In this document: positions 22,169 to 31,270 of the stretch, in pieces
Layout of the letters: every line of letters begins with the position of its first letter
How positions within the stretch are numbered: position 1 is the first letter of the stretch
Assembly: GCA_003241895.1 (NCBI GenBank)
Contig: QBLY01000010.1
Coordinates: 1-64,000, forward strand
DNA: 64,000 nt
Source: Lysobacteraceae bacterium
GTDB taxonomy: Bacteria > Pseudomonadota > Gammaproteobacteria > Xanthomonadales > Xanthomonadaceae
Reading direction: 5' to 3'
Position numbers and translations under genes: made by a program
The notes under the pieces: model-generated
What the model saw: the letters and a program-made list of their open reading frames with translations, nothing else
Databases searched by the model: none
Told to the model about the DNA's origin: nothing

Positions 22169-22708
22169 ATGAATCCCCATCCCGCCGACCTGCTGGCGCG
22201 CGCATCGCGCATCCGCCTGGCCTGTTTCGACGTTGACGGCACGTTGACCAACGGCGACCTCACCTACGACGCCGACGGCCGCGAGTCCAAGACCTTCAAC
22301 GTCCAGGACGGCCTGGGCCTTCGCCTGCTCGAAGACAACGGCATCGCCGTGGCCCTGATCACGGCGCGCGAAAGCCTGGCCGTGGTGGCCCGCGGCCGCG
22401 ACCTCAAGCTCAGCCACGTGCACACCGCGGTGAAGGACAAGGCCGCCTGCCTGCGCGGCATCTGCGAAACGCTGGGCATCGGCACCGACGAGGCCGCGCA
22501 CATCGGCGACGACCTGCATGACCTGCCCGCGCTGGCCATCGTCGGACTGGCCGTGGCGCCGGCCAACGCCCACGCCTGGGTGGCGTCGCGCGTGCACTGG
22601 TGCACGCCTTCACGCGGCGGCGCCGGCGCCGGCCGCGAGCTGTGCGACCTGATCCTGCAGGCCCGCGGGCTCGAAGCCGCCGTGCTGGGACGCTTCGGCG
22701 CCACATGA
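22169..22708 (+). CDS. kdsC: 3-deoxy-D-manno-octulosonate 8-phosphate phosphatase
   Basis: HAD-superfamily phosphatase that removes phosphate from Kdo-8-phosphate. 179 aa. HAD motif I is FDVDGTLTNG (two Asp), motif II is ALITARES, the motif III Lys is in HTAVKDKAACLRG, and the motif IV Asp pair is in AHIGDDLHDLPAL. Absence of a cap domain is typical of the tetrameric C0 type. ATG 22169 is the family start; the stop overlaps lptC by four bases. Confidence 0.95.
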   Translation: MNPHPADLLARASRIRLACFDVDGTLTNGDLTYDADGRESKTFNVQDGLGLRLLEDNGIAVALITARESLAVVARGRDLKLSHVHTAVKDKAACLRGICETLGIGTDEAAHIGDDLHDLPALAIVGLAVAPANAHAWVASRVHWCTPSRGGAGAGRELCDLILQARGLEAAVLGRFGAT

Positions 22709-23271
22709 GCCGGGCGGCGCTCAATGCCCTGCTGCTGGTGCTGGCCTTGACGCTGGTAGGCGTCGCCTATTGGCAGTGGCTGCTGCGCCAGGTGCCGCCG
22801 GTGGAAGTACCGCAGCGCTCGGACTACATCCTGCGCGACTTCGAACTCACCACCCTGGGCGCCGACGGCGCCGAGGCCTTCACCGTGCGCGGGCCCTACC
22901 TGCAGCGCGACGTCGGCGGGCGCAGCATCAGCCTGGTGCAGCCGCGGTTCTCGTTCCCCGACGCCGACGGCGTGGGCCGCTGGCAGGCGCGCTCGGACGT
23001 GGCCTGGGTCAGCCCCAAGGCCGACCAGGTGCACCTGATGCGCAAGGTCGAAATGCTCGTTCCGCCCAGCCCCGCAGGCATCAGCACCCGCTTCGACACC
23101 GAGCGGCTGGTGGTTTTCCCCGACGCCGACCGCGCCACCAGCGAGCAGCGGGTGACCGTCACGCAGGGCAGTTCTATACTGACTGGGATCGGCCTGCGTG
23201 CAGACATGCAGGCCAAGCGCGTCCAACTCCTCAACGAGGTCAAGGTACGACATGCGCCACGCAGCCCTTAG
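22705..23271 (+). CDS. lptC: LPS export protein LptC
   Basis: Bitopic inner-membrane protein that passes LPS from the LptBFG transporter to LptA. 188 aa: one N-terminal transmembrane segment (residues 5-25, LNALLLVLALTLVGVAYW) and a periplasmic beta-jellyroll (DYILRDFELTTLGADG, FTVRGPYLQRDV). ATG 22705 overlaps the kdsC stop; its 3' end overlaps lptA by 20 bases. A consensus-like promoter lies inside the gene at 23152-23180. Confidence 0.92.
   Translation: MSRAALNALLLVLALTLVGVAYWQWLLRQVPPVEVPQRSDYILRDFELTTLGADGAEAFTVRGPYLQRDVGGRSISLVQPRFSFPDADGVGRWQARSDVAWVSPKADQVHLMRKVEMLVPPSPAGISTRFDTERLVVFPDADRATSEQRVTVTQGSSILTGIGLRADMQAKRVQLLNEVKVRHAPRSP
23152..23180 (+). promoter_or_regulatory. Candidate internal promoter in lptC driving lptAB-rpoN
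   Basis: GTGACC (23152-23157), exactly 17 bases, then TATACT (23175-23180), 71 bases before the lptA ATG. The -10 forces the codons TCT and ATA, both rare in this GC-rich setting, which suggests selection on the DNA. E. coli also has a promoter ahead of lptA inside the upstream genes. Confidence 0.45.
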
Positions 23272-23800
23272 CCTCACCCTCTTGGCCCTCGCCCTCGTGG
23301 CCGGCCCCGCCATGGCCAAATCCACCGACCGCCAGCAGCCGATGGACCTGGACGCCGCCAACATGGACGCCCTGCTGTCCGACGACAGCGTGTCGACCCT
23401 GCAGGGCAACGTCCGCATCCGCCAGGGCAGCCTGGAGGTGGACGCCGACCGCGCCGAGATCCACCGCAAGGGCGGCGAGATCGACCGCATCGTGCTGACC
23501 GGCAGCCCGGCGCGCCTGCGCCAGCTGTCCGACCAGGGCGAGCCGATGGACGCCAGCGCGGCGCGGGTGGTCTACACCCTCTCCAGCGAAATCATGCTGC
23601 TCACCGGCAACGTCGTGATCACCCAGCCGCGCGGCAACCTGCGCGGCGAAACGGTGAAGTACGACATCAACACCGGTCGCCTCGACGGCGGCGGCGACGG
23701 CCAGCGGGTCTCCATGCGTATCCTGCCCAAGACCGCGTCGCCCGCGCCCGCGCCGGCTCCGGCGCCTGAGCCGGCTCCGACGGCCGAGCCGGCGAACTGA
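23252..23800 (+). CDS. lptA: Periplasmic LPS bridge protein LptA
   Basis: Periplasmic protein that polymerises head to tail to form the LPS bridge between LptC and LptD. 182 aa. Signal peptide [22 protein letters not shown], then the OstA-like jellyroll: [25 protein letters not shown] and [20 protein letters not shown]. The C-terminus ends in an unusual Ala-Pro repeat ([13 protein letters not shown]), probably flexible. ATG 23252 lies inside the lptC 3' end; the stop shares one base with lptB. Confidence 0.93.
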   Translation: MRHAALSLTLLALALVAGPAMAKSTDRQQPMDLDAANMDALLSDDSVSTLQGNVRIRQGSLEVDADRAEIHRKGGEIDRIVLTGSPARLRQLSDQGEPMDASAARVVYTLSSEIMLLTGNVVITQPRGNLRGETVKYDINTGRLDGGGDGQRVSMRILPKTASPAPAPAPAPEPAPTAEPAN

Positions 23801-24519
23801 TGCTGACCGCGGCGGGGCTGGCCAAGCGCTACAAGTCGCGGGAAGTCGTCACCGACTTCGGCCTGAGCCTGCGCCCGGGCGAGGTGGTGGGCCTGCTGGG
23901 ACCCAACGGCGCCGGCAAGACCACCTGCTTCTACATGATCGTTGGCCTCGTCTCGGCCGACAAAGGCCAGATCCTGCTCGACGGCAAGGACATCACCGCC
24001 CTGCCCATGCACGAACGCGCCCGGCGCGGCATTGGCTACCTGCCGCAGGAAGCTTCGGTGTTCCGCACGCTCAGCGTGGCCGACAACGTCGCGGCCGTGC
24101 TGGAGCTGCGGCCCGACCTGGACGCCGCCGGCCGCGCCCGCGAACTGTCGGCCCTGCTCGAGGAGCTGCAGGTGGGCCACGTGGCCGGCCAGGCCGGCGC
24201 CAGCCTGTCGGGCGGCGAGCGGCGCCGGGTGGAGATCGCGCGCGCGCTGGCGGCCAACCCGCGCTTCATGCTGCTCGACGAGCCCTTCGCCGGCGTGGAC
24301 CCGATTTCGGTGGGCGAGATCCAGAAGATCGTTCGCCACCTCAAGGAGCGCGGCATCGGCGTGCTGATCACCGACCACAACGTGCGTGAAACCTTGGGAA
24401 TCTGCGACCGCGCGTATATCCTCAACGCAGGCACGGTGCTGGCGCAGGGAACCCCCGACGCGGTGCTGGCCGACCCCGACGTGCGTCGCGTCTACCTTGG
24501 CGACTCCTTCCGCCTGTAG
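23800..24519 (+). CDS. lptB: LPS export ABC transporter ATP-binding protein LptB
   Basis: Cytoplasmic ATPase powering LPS extraction with LptFG. 239 aa. Walker A is GPNGAGKTT (residues 34-42); the Q-loop region is [17 protein letters not shown], diagnostic for LptB; the ABC signature is [15 protein letters not shown], Walker [14 protein letters not shown], and switch His is in [22 protein letters not shown] 23800 shares its A with the lptA stop. It is followed 28 bases later by rpoN, the conserved gammaproteobacterial order. Confidence 0.97.
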   Translation: MLTAAGLAKRYKSREVVTDFGLSLRPGEVVGLLGPNGAGKTTCFYMIVGLVSADKGQILLDGKDITALPMHERARRGIGYLPQEASVFRTLSVADNVAAVLELRPDLDAAGRARELSALLEELQVGHVAGQAGASLSGGERRRVEIARALAANPRFMLLDEPFAGVDPISVGEIQKIVRHLKERGIGVLITDHNVRETLGICDRAYILNAGTVLAQGTPDAVLADPDVRRVYLGDSFRL

Positions 24520-24547
24520 CCCGGCAAGCGCCGCCCCGCGGATCGAG

Positions 24548-25999
24548 ATGAAGCCCACCCTACAAACCCGGCTAGGCCAGCAGCTTTCCCTGACGCCCCA
24601 GCTGCGCCAGGCGATCCGCCTGCTGCAGCTTTCGGCGCTGGAGCTGGAGGCCGAGCTCAACCAGGCCATGGACGCCAACCCGCTGCTGGAACGCGAAGAG
24701 GACGCCGAGGAAGACGATGCCGACGACGCCCTCGCGCCCACCAGCGAAGGCGACAAGGCCCCGGACGCCGCCCCGGGCGAAGAGGCCTCCGACCACCCCG
24801 ACAGCGGCGACTACGACCCCGGCGAAAGCCCGGACTGGAACGAGTCCAGCGCCGGCAGCTACGAGCGCCGGGGCAATGGCGACGAGGACAGCGACGAGTT
24901 CACGGCGGCGGCGCCGGTGGACCTTCACGCGCACCTGCTCTGGCAGCTTCGGCTGAGCCACCTCAGCCCGCGCGACCTGCTGATCGGCGAGGCCGTGGTG
25001 GAAGCCATCAACGACGACGGCTACCTGGAAGGTCCGCTGGAAGACATCCAAACCGCGCTTGCCCCGGAAATCATCGCAGACCCGGGCGAGATAGAAACCG
25101 TACTCCACATCGTCCAGCACCTCGACCCGGTGGGCAGCGGCGCCCGCAGCCTGTCCGAATGCCTGTGCGTGCAGCTGAGCCTGCTCAGCCACGACACCCC
25201 CGGCCTGGCGCTGGCCCAGGAGGTCTGCCGCAAGCACCTGGACGCCCTGGCCAAGCAAGGTCCGCCCAAGCTGGCGGCCCACCTGGGGGTTCCGGGCGGG
25301 CACATGGACCTGGCCGTGGCCCTGCTCAAGTCGCTCGACCCCAAGCCAGGCGCCCAGGTGAGCGCCGGCGAAGCCGAATACATCGCCCCCGACGCTATCG
25401 CCTATCGCCAGGGCGGCGTCTGGAAGGTCGTGCTGGCGGCCGGCAGCCAGCCCCGGCTGGGCATCAACCGGCACTACGAGAGCCTGATCGGCAAGGCCAG
25501 CCGCGCAGACGACAGCTACCTGCGCGGCCAGCTGCAGGAGGCCCGCTGGCTGATCAAAAGCCTGGAAACCCGCGCCGACACCCTGCTGCGCGTATCCAGG
25601 GCCATCGTCCGCCAGCAAAGCGGTTTCCTCGACCACGGCCTGGAGGCCATGCGTCCGCTGACCCTGCGCGAGGTGGCGGAAGAGTTGGAGCTGCATGAGT
25701 CCACCATCTCGCGCGCCACCACCCGCAAATACCTGCGCACGCCCCGCGGCACCTTCGAGTTCAAGCACTTCTTCAGCTCGGGAATCGCCACCGAACACGG
25801 CGGCGCGGCCTCCGCGACGGCGATCCAGGCCATGCTTCGCAAACTGATCGACGCCGAGAATCCCCGCGCCCCGCTGTCGGACCAGCGCCTGGCCGAGATC
25901 CTCAAGGGCGAAGGCATCCCCGTGGCCCGGCGAACCGTGGCAAAATACCGGGAAGCGATGAATATTTCCGCGTCCAACGAACGGCAGCGGCTGGCATGA
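24548..25999 (+). CDS. rpoN: RNA polymerase sigma-54 factor
   Basis: Sigma-N factor for enhancer-dependent promoters, 483 aa. Region I is Gln/Leu rich (QTRLGQQLSLTPQLRQAIRL), region II is strongly acidic (about residues 50-115, with runs of Glu and Asp), and region III has the core-binding domain, a helix-turn-helix (TLREVAEELELHESTISRAT) and the RpoN box ARRTVAKYRE. The start is ATG 24548, 28 bases after lptB. It is followed by hpf, ptsN, hprK and rapZ, the typical rpoN neighbourhood. Confidence 0.97.
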   Translation: MKPTLQTRLGQQLSLTPQLRQAIRLLQLSALELEAELNQAMDANPLLEREEDAEEDDADDALAPTSEGDKAPDAAPGEEASDHPDSGDYDPGESPDWNESSAGSYERRGNGDEDSDEFTAAAPVDLHAHLLWQLRLSHLSPRDLLIGEAVVEAINDDGYLEGPLEDIQTALAPEIIADPGEIETVLHIVQHLDPVGSGARSLSECLCVQLSLLSHDTPGLALAQEVCRKHLDALAKQGPPKLAAHLGVPGGHMDLAVALLKSLDPKPGAQVSAGEAEYIAPDAIAYRQGGVWKVVLAAGSQPRLGINRHYESLIGKASRADDSYLRGQLQEARWLIKSLETRADTLLRVSRAIVRQQSGFLDHGLEAMRPLTLREVAEELELHESTISRATTRKYLRTPRGTFEFKHFFSSGIATEHGGAASATAIQAMLRKLIDAENPRAPLSDQRLAEILKGEGIPVARRTVAKYREAMNISASNERQRLA

Positions 26000-26062
26000 C
26001 GTCCGTGCCCCTGCACTCGGCCGTCCCATCCCCGGGACGCCTCTCGAATCGTGTTTTTCCGG

Positions 26063-26099
26063 CACGGCCACGGTCCCGAACCGATGCCCGTGTTTTTTT
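26063..26099 (+). terminator. Candidate intrinsic terminator/attenuator between rpoN and hpf
   Basis: A two-part stem (CACGG 26063-26067 with CCGTG 26088-26092; CGGT 26071-26074 with ACCG 26080-26083) is followed by seven T (26093-26099). It may partly separate rpoN from the hpf-pts genes. Confidence 0.45.
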
Positions 26100-26131
26100 G
26101 TGTGCGTGACCCATCCAGGAGGATCGTGACC

Positions 26132-26458
26132 ATGCGGATCGACATCAACGGGCACCAGATGGAAATCACCCCCGCCTTGCGCGACTACGTGCAGGACAAG
26201 TTCGCGCGCGTCGCTCGCCACTTCGATCACCCGCTTGACGCCCGCGTCATCCTGTCCGTGGATAAACTCGACAAGAAGGCGGAAGTCACGCTGTCCACCC
26301 CGGGCAAGACCCTGCACGCCGAATCGGTCGCCCCCGACATGTATGCCGCCATCGACCTCCTTGCCGACAAGCTCGACCGACTCGTGGTCAAGCAGAAGGA
26401 AAAAATGACCGACCATCACCGCGGCGCATCCTCCGCACGTTCGGACAGCTTCGGCTGA
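26132..26458 (+). CDS. hpf: Ribosome hibernation promoting factor (short form)
   Basis: 108-aa short HPF/YfiA-type protein that promotes ribosome dimerisation in resting cells. The domain opens MRIDINGHQMEITPALRDYV and continues DARVILSVDKLDKKAEVTLS and MYAAIDLLADKLDRLVVKQK, with an additional charged tail rather than the long-form C-terminal dimerisation domain. ATG 26132 follows a strong AGGAGG. Sits between rpoN and ptsN, as in most gammaproteobacteria. Confidence 0.94.
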   Translation: MRIDINGHQMEITPALRDYVQDKFARVARHFDHPLDARVILSVDKLDKKAEVTLSTPGKTLHAESVAPDMYAAIDLLADKLDRLVVKQKEKMTDHHRGASSARSDSFG

Positions 26459-26465
26459 CACTGCC

Positions 26466-26939
26466 ATGCATTTGCTGGACCTGCTTACGCCCGCACGCGT
26501 CAAGGCCAACGTCGTCACCAGCGGCAAGAAGCGCCTGCTTGAACAGCTGGCGGCACTCCTGGCCGCCGGCGCCGACGGCGACAACGAACGCGGCATCTAC
26601 GACAGCCTCTGCGGGCGTGAGCGCCTGGGCAGCACCGGCCTGGGCCACGGCGTGGCCATTCCGCACGGGCGCAGCAGCCGCCTGACCAGCGCCACGGGCG
26701 TGTTCATGCGGCTGGCCGAGCCGGTGGACTTCAACGCGCCCGACGGCATGCCCGTGGACATCGTGTTCGCCCTGGTGGTGCCCGAGCATTACGCCCAGCA
26801 GCACCTGCTGCTGCTGGCGAACCTGGCCGAGATGTTCGGCGACGCCGGTTTCCGCGACCGCCTGCGGCAGGCGGGTGATTCGGCGGCGCTGTATGCGCTG
26901 CTGGCCGAATGGCAGTCCGAGCACCCGGTGGTCACCTGA
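26466..26939 (+). CDS. ptsN: Nitrogen-regulatory PTS protein EIIA-Ntr
   Basis: Phosphoacceptor of the regulatory PTS, 157 aa. The active His67 is in GVAIPHGRS, the family motif. It begins [17 protein letters not shown] as usual for EIIA-Ntr and ends with the [21 protein letters not shown] helix region. Starts 8 bases after hpf and is followed after 1 base by hprK. It would receive phosphate from the HPr encoded 2.3 kb downstream. Confidence 0.95.
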   Translation: MHLLDLLTPARVKANVVTSGKKRLLEQLAALLAAGADGDNERGIYDSLCGRERLGSTGLGHGVAIPHGRSSRLTSATGVFMRLAEPVDFNAPDGMPVDIVFALVVPEHYAQQHLLLLANLAEMFGDAGFRDRLRQAGDSAALYALLAEWQSEHPVVT

Positions 26940-26940
26940 G

Positions 26941-27894
26941 ATGGCCGACCGCCTGCTCGCGCGCGACCTGTTCGAGGAGCTGCGCGAGCGCCTGGCGCTG
27001 CGCTGGCTGGTGGGTGGGCAGCGCGGCGGTGAACGCGTCATCGAGCGCGGCGAGCACCTGTCGCGGCGCCCCTCGCTGGCGGGCTACCTCAACGTCATCC
27101 ACCCCAACAAGGTGCAGATCATCGGCTCGGCCGAGCTGGCCTGGCTGGACGGGCTGGACGCGCGCCAGCGCTGGGAAGTGCTGCAGAAGATAATGAACTC
27201 GCGCCCGCTGGCGATGGTCATCACCCAGGACCAGTCCTGTCCCACCGACCTGCGCGAGCTCGCCGAGGAATCCGACACGCCGCTGTGGGTGTCGCCACGC
27301 CGCGGCTACGAGCTGCTCAACCTGCTGCAGTACCACGTGGCGCGCGCGCTGGCGCCGCGCATTACGATGCACGGCGTGTTCATGGAAATCTATTCCATCG
27401 GCGTGCTGATCACCGGCGACTCGGGCGCCGGCAAGAGCGAACTGGCGATCGAGCTGGTGAGCCGCGGCCACCGGCTGGTCGCCGACGATGCGCCCGAGTT
27501 CACCCAGATCGCCCCGGACGTGCTGGACGGCACCTGCCCCGAGCTGCTCCAGGACCTGCTGGAAGTGCGCGGCCTGGGCGTGATGAACATCCGCCAGATG
27601 TTCGGCGACACGGCCGTGAAACGGAACAAGTACCTGCGCCTGATCGTGCACCTGGTGAAGTCGCAGGAGCCGGCCAAGGATGCCATGGCACGCATCACCG
27701 GCGAGTCCGAAAGCCGGCGCGTGCTCGACCTGGACGTGCCGGTGGTTGGACTGCCCGTGGCCGCGGGCCGCAACCTGGCGGTGCTCACCGAAGCCGCGGT
27801 GCGGCTGCACCTGCTGCGCAGCAAGGGCATGGACCCCGCCGCCGCCTTCCTGGCGCGGCACAGCGAGTTCCTGCTGCAGGGGGAGTCGCCATGA
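26941..27894 (+). CDS. hprK: HPr kinase/phosphorylase
   Basis: Bifunctional enzyme that phosphorylates HPr on Ser46 and reverses this by phosphorolysis. 317 aa. The conserved His144 lies in [12 protein letters not shown]; Walker A is [10 protein letters not shown] (about 158-167); the acidic pair is in [12 protein letters not shown]; and the HPrK signature is [20 protein letters not shown] 26941 follows ptsN by one base. It lies with HPr carrying a matching Ser46, so the regulatory loop is complete in this cluster. HprK is unusual among gammaproteobacteria but known in xanthomonads. Confidence 0.96.
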   Translation: MADRLLARDLFEELRERLALRWLVGGQRGGERVIERGEHLSRRPSLAGYLNVIHPNKVQIIGSAELAWLDGLDARQRWEVLQKIMNSRPLAMVITQDQSCPTDLRELAEESDTPLWVSPRRGYELLNLLQYHVARALAPRITMHGVFMEIYSIGVLITGDSGAGKSELAIELVSRGHRLVADDAPEFTQIAPDVLDGTCPELLQDLLEVRGLGVMNIRQMFGDTAVKRNKYLRLIVHLVKSQEPAKDAMARITGESESRRVLDLDVPVVGLPVAAGRNLAVLTEAAVRLHLLRSKGMDPAAAFLARHSEFLLQGESP

Positions 27895-28766
27895 CCGACG
27901 CCGCGCGCCCGCTGCTGATCGTGGTCAGCGGCATGTCCGGCTCGGGCAAGTCGGTGGCGCTGAACACGCTCGAAGACCTTGATTTCTTCTGCACCGACAA
28001 CCTGCCCGCCGAACTGCTGCCGCGCTTCGTGCGCAGCGTCGCCAGCGACCAGCGCGGCCGGCGCCGGCTGGCGGTGGGCATCGACGTGCGTAACCGCACG
28101 CCCGACCTGTCGCGCATCCCAGAGTGGCTGTCGGAAGTCGGCGCGCTGGGCTTCGACCACAAGCTGGTGTACTTCGACACGCGCGACGAGGTGCTGCTCA
28201 AGCGCTATTCCGACACGCGGCGCAAGCACCCGCTGAGCCACGAAGGGCTGCCGCTGGCCGACGCCATCCGGCTCGAGCGCGAGCGCATGCGGCCCCTCCT
28301 GGGCATCGCCGACCTGGTGATGGACACGTCGGAAATGAACGTGCACCAGATGCGTCGCCAAGTGATCACCGCCCTTGGCATCGGTGCCCACCAGGGCATG
28401 TCGGTGCTGTTCGAATCCTTCGCTTACAAGCGCGGGGTGCCGGCCGACGCCGACTTCGTGTTCGATGCCCGTGCGTTGCCCAACCCCCACTGGAATTCCC
28501 GGCTGCGCCCGCTGTCGGGCCGCGACCAGGCGGTGCGCGAACACCTCGACGGCGACCCGGTGGTGGGCGATTTCGCCACCCAGGTCACGGCGTTCCTCGA
28601 CACCTGGCTGCCTCGCTTCGAAGCCGAGACCCGCAGCTACCTCACGGTGGCCTTCGGCTGCACGGGGGGCCGCCACCGATCGGTCTATTTGGCCGAACGC
28701 CTCGCCGCGCACTTCCGCGACCGCGGCCGCGAAGGCGTGCTGACCTTCCACCGCGAACTCGAGTAG
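27891..28766 (+). CDS. rapZ: RNase adapter protein RapZ
   Basis: RapZ (YvcJ-like) is a P-loop protein; in E. coli it binds the sRNA GlmZ and guides RNase E to control GlmS and thus amino-sugar supply. 291 aa. Walker A is GMSGSGKS (14-21), Walker B region [20 protein letters not shown], and the RNA-binding C-terminal domain ends [21 protein letters not shown] 27891 overlaps the hprK stop (ATGA) and has GGGGGAG upstream. No glmZ-like RNA gene was recognised in the window. Confidence 0.95.
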   Translation: MTDAARPLLIVVSGMSGSGKSVALNTLEDLDFFCTDNLPAELLPRFVRSVASDQRGRRRLAVGIDVRNRTPDLSRIPEWLSEVGALGFDHKLVYFDTRDEVLLKRYSDTRRKHPLSHEGLPLADAIRLERERMRPLLGIADLVMDTSEMNVHQMRRQVITALGIGAHQGMSVLFESFAYKRGVPADADFVFDARALPNPHWNSRLRPLSGRDQAVREHLDGDPVVGDFATQVTAFLDTWLPRFEAETRSYLTVAFGCTGGRHRSVYLAERLAAHFRDRGREGVLTFHRELE

Positions 28767-28810
28767 CCCGTGGTGCGCGGAGCGCGCGCGCTGTCTGGTA
28801 ATGTTTGGGC

Positions 28811-29203
28811 ATGACCGTTGGCATCCTCATCTTGAGTCACCCCGGGCTGGGCACCCCCCTGGTCGCCGTGGCGCGGCGGCTGCTGGGCGGTTTGCCGCTG
28901 GCCACCGAAGCTTTTGAAGCGGACTGGGACGGTGACTCCGACTCCCTGCTGCCTGCCGCCAGTGCGGCCCTGCGCAAAGTGGATGGCGGCGACGGCGTGC
29001 TGATGCTGGTGGACCTTTACGGCGCCACGCCGTCGCGGCTGGCCGAGAAGCTGTCCCGCCTGGGCACCCCGTGCCAGCGCATCAGCGGCGCGTCCCTGCC
29101 AATGCTGCTGCGCGTGCAGAACTACCCCGAACAGGACCTGGACGAACTGTGCCGCACCGCCGCCGCGGGCGCACGCAATGGCGTGGTGGTCAACGATGCT
29201 TGA
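28811..29203 (+). CDS. PTS mannose-family EIIA domain protein
   Basis: 130-aa EIIA of the mannose/fructose PTS fold. Phosphoacceptor His10 is in ILILSHPGLG; LMLVDLYGATPSRLAEKL is the conserved Asp-Gly core. No EIIB, EIIC or EIID gene is present, so in this cluster it acts in regulatory phosphoryl transfer rather than sugar uptake (inference). The start is ATG 28811 (TTG at 28805 is not needed). Its 3' end overlaps the HPr gene by 8 bases. Confidence 0.9.
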   Translation: MTVGILILSHPGLGTPLVAVARRLLGGLPLATEAFEADWDGDSDSLLPAASAALRKVDGGDGVLMLVDLYGATPSRLAEKLSRLGTPCQRISGASLPMLLRVQNYPEQDLDELCRTAAAGARNGVVVNDA

Positions 29204-29465
29204 ACGCGAACTCAAGGTGGCCAACCGGCTGGGGCTGCATGCACGCGCGGCGGCGAAGCTGGTGCAGCTGCTGTCGGGCTTCACGTCGCGGGTCACCCTG
29301 ACTGGTCGCGGCCGCGAGGTGAACGCCAAGAGCATCATGGGCGTGCTGCTGCTGGCAGCCGCCCCCGGCGCCACCCTGCTGATCCGCGTCGAGGGTGAAG
29401 ACGAACAGGCCGCGCTGGACGCCGCCGCCGCCCTGTTCGACCGCCGGTTCGACGAGGACAACTGA
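29196..29465 (+). CDS. Phosphocarrier protein HPr
   Basis: 89-aa HPr/NPr-type protein. The EI-dependent site His15 is in ANRLGLHARAAAKLVQ, and the HprK target Ser46 is in NAKSIMGVLLLA, both intact, so it can be controlled by both EI and HprK of this cluster. ATG 29196 overlaps the EIIA gene end; the stop shares one base with the EI gene. Could be named ptsH or ptsO depending on convention. Confidence 0.95.
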   Translation: MLERELKVANRLGLHARAAAKLVQLLSGFTSRVTLTGRGREVNAKSIMGVLLLAAAPGATLLIRVEGEDEQAALDAAAALFDRRFDEDN

Positions 29466-31177
29466 TGCGGCGCACCCTGCGCGGCCAGCCGGCATCGCGC
29501 GGGATCGCGCTGGGGCGCGTGCGCGTACGCACGCCGCAGGCGTTGGCGGTGGACGAGCGCCGCATCACGGCCGACGAGGTTCCCGAGGAAATATCGCGCC
29601 TGCACCGCGCGCTGGACGGCACGCGGCAGGAGCTGCGCGGCCTGCGCGATCGGCTGCACGGTGCCCTGGCGCACGAGGTCGGCGACTTCCTCGACCTGCA
29701 CGCGATGATCCTCGACGACCCCGAACTGCTGCATGGTCTGGATGACCTGGTCAGCACCGGCCGCTACAGCGCCGACTACGCCCTCAAGCTCCAGCGCGAC
29801 CGCCTGGCCGCGGTGTTCGAGGGCATGCACGACGACTATTTCCGCAGCCGGCGCGAAGACCTCGACCACGTCATCGGCCGCGTCCACGCCGCCCTGCAGC
29901 AGCGCAACCACGACGCCGAACGCGGCTTCGCCGGTGACATCCTGGTTTGCGAAACCATCGCCCCGCAGGAACTGGCCGAACTGCAGTCCCAGGGCGTGGT
30001 GGCCGTGGTGGCGGCCAGCGGCAGCCCGCTGTCGCACAGCGCCATCCTGGCCCGCAGCCTGCACCTGCCCCTGGTGCTGGGCGCGGCCGGGCTGCTGGCG
30101 CTGGCCAACGACGGCGACGCCTTGATGGTGGACGCAGGCACCGGCGAGGTGGTGCTGGAACCCGATGCCGGCGACCTGAAGCGGTACCACCGCCGCCAGG
30201 CCGACATCGGCCGCGAGCAGGCCCAGCTTTCGCGACTCAAGCGCCAGCCCACGCGCACGCTGGACGGCGTGGACATCCGGCTGTACGCCAACGCCGAATC
30301 ACGCGAAGACGTCGCCGAGGCGCATGCGCTGGGCGCGGACGGCATCGGCCTGTATCGCACCGAGTTCCTGTTCCTGCAGCGGCGCGAGCTGCCGGGCGAA
30401 GAAGAACAGTTCCTGGCCTATCGCGACCTGGTGCTGGGCATGGCCGGCCGCGTGGTGACCATCCGTACGCTCGACCTGGGGGCCGACAAGGCCGACCACA
30501 GCGGCTTGACCCTGCGCAGTGAACCCAACCCCGCGCTGGGGCTGCGCGGCGTCCGGCTGTCGCTGGCGCACGAGCCGCTGTTCCTCACCCAGCTGCGCGC
30601 CATCCTGCGCGCCGCCGCCTACGGCCCGGTGCGCGTGCTGGTGCCGATGGTGTGCTGCCGCGAAGAGGTCCAGGCCGTGGTGGCCCTGCTGGAAGCCGCG
30701 CGGCTGTCGCTGCGCGCCGACGGCCTGCAGTACGGTGAGCGGGTGGAGCTGGGCGCCATGATCGAGGTGCCGGCCGCCGCCCTGGGCGTACCCGATTTCA
30801 TCGACCTGGTGGACTTCGTATCGGTGGGCACCAACGACCTGGTGCAGTACCTGCTGGCGGTGGACCGCGGCCACGAGTCGCTGTCGTCGCTGTACACCCC
30901 GCACCACCCCGCCATGCTGCGGCTGCTGGCGGGGCTTTTCACCTATGGCCGCCGCAATGGCGTTCCGGTGGCGGTGTGCGGCGAGATGGCCAGCGAAGCC
31001 GCCAACGTGCCGCTGCTGCTGGCGCTGGGCCTGCGCGACTTCAGCCTGCACCCGGCCACGCTGCTGGAAGTGCGCCGCGCCATCCGCGCCGCCGACCACG
31101 GCAGCCTGCGCCGCCGTGCCCAGTCGCTGCTCAAGGCCCACGACCGCGCGGGCATAGAACGATGGCTGGCCCGCTGA
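29465..31177 (+). CDS. Phosphoenolpyruvate-protein phosphotransferase (enzyme I)
   Basis: Enzyme I that takes phosphate from PEP and passes it to HPr. 570 aa, ptsI-like in length; no N-terminal GAF domain, so not the PtsP form. HPr-binding domain first; active His191 in SPLSHSAILARSL; PEP-binding barrel with YRTEFLFLQRRELP, GAMIEVPAAALGV, DFVSVGTNDLVQYLLAVDR and the catalytic Cys in VCGEMASEA. It closes the run ptsN-hprK-rapZ-EIIA-HPr-EI. Confidence 0.95.
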   Translation: MRRTLRGQPASRGIALGRVRVRTPQALAVDERRITADEVPEEISRLHRALDGTRQELRGLRDRLHGALAHEVGDFLDLHAMILDDPELLHGLDDLVSTGRYSADYALKLQRDRLAAVFEGMHDDYFRSRREDLDHVIGRVHAALQQRNHDAERGFAGDILVCETIAPQELAELQSQGVVAVVAASGSPLSHSAILARSLHLPLVLGAAGLLALANDGDALMVDAGTGEVVLEPDAGDLKRYHRRQADIGREQAQLSRLKRQPTRTLDGVDIRLYANAESREDVAEAHALGADGIGLYRTEFLFLQRRELPGEEEQFLAYRDLVLGMAGRVVTIRTLDLGADKADHSGLTLRSEPNPALGLRGVRLSLAHEPLFLTQLRAILRAAAYGPVRVLVPMVCCREEVQAVVALLEAARLSLRADGLQYGERVELGAMIEVPAAALGVPDFIDLVDFVSVGTNDLVQYLLAVDRGHESLSSLYTPHHPAMLRLLAGLFTYGRRNGVPVAVCGEMASEAANVPLLLALGLRDFSLHPATLLEVRRAIRAADHGSLRRRAQSLLKAHDRAGIERWLAR

Positions 31178-31214
31178 GCCCGCGGCGGCAGCTTCGCCAG
31201 CACGGGCCGCGCGC

Positions 31215-31244
31215 TTGACTACGTCGGGCGATTGACGCTCAATC
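31215..31244 (+). promoter_or_regulatory. Candidate promoter and inverted repeat upstream of the protease gene
   Basis: TTGACT (31215-31220) with 17 bases to CTCAAT (31238-31243) resembles a promoter with a good -35 and weak -10. An inverted repeat GATTGA-CGC-TCAATC (31230-31244) overlaps the -10, as expected of a repressor or activator site. Confidence 0.35.
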
Positions 31245-31270
31245 GGGTCAAATTCCGCGAGGACAGGCGC

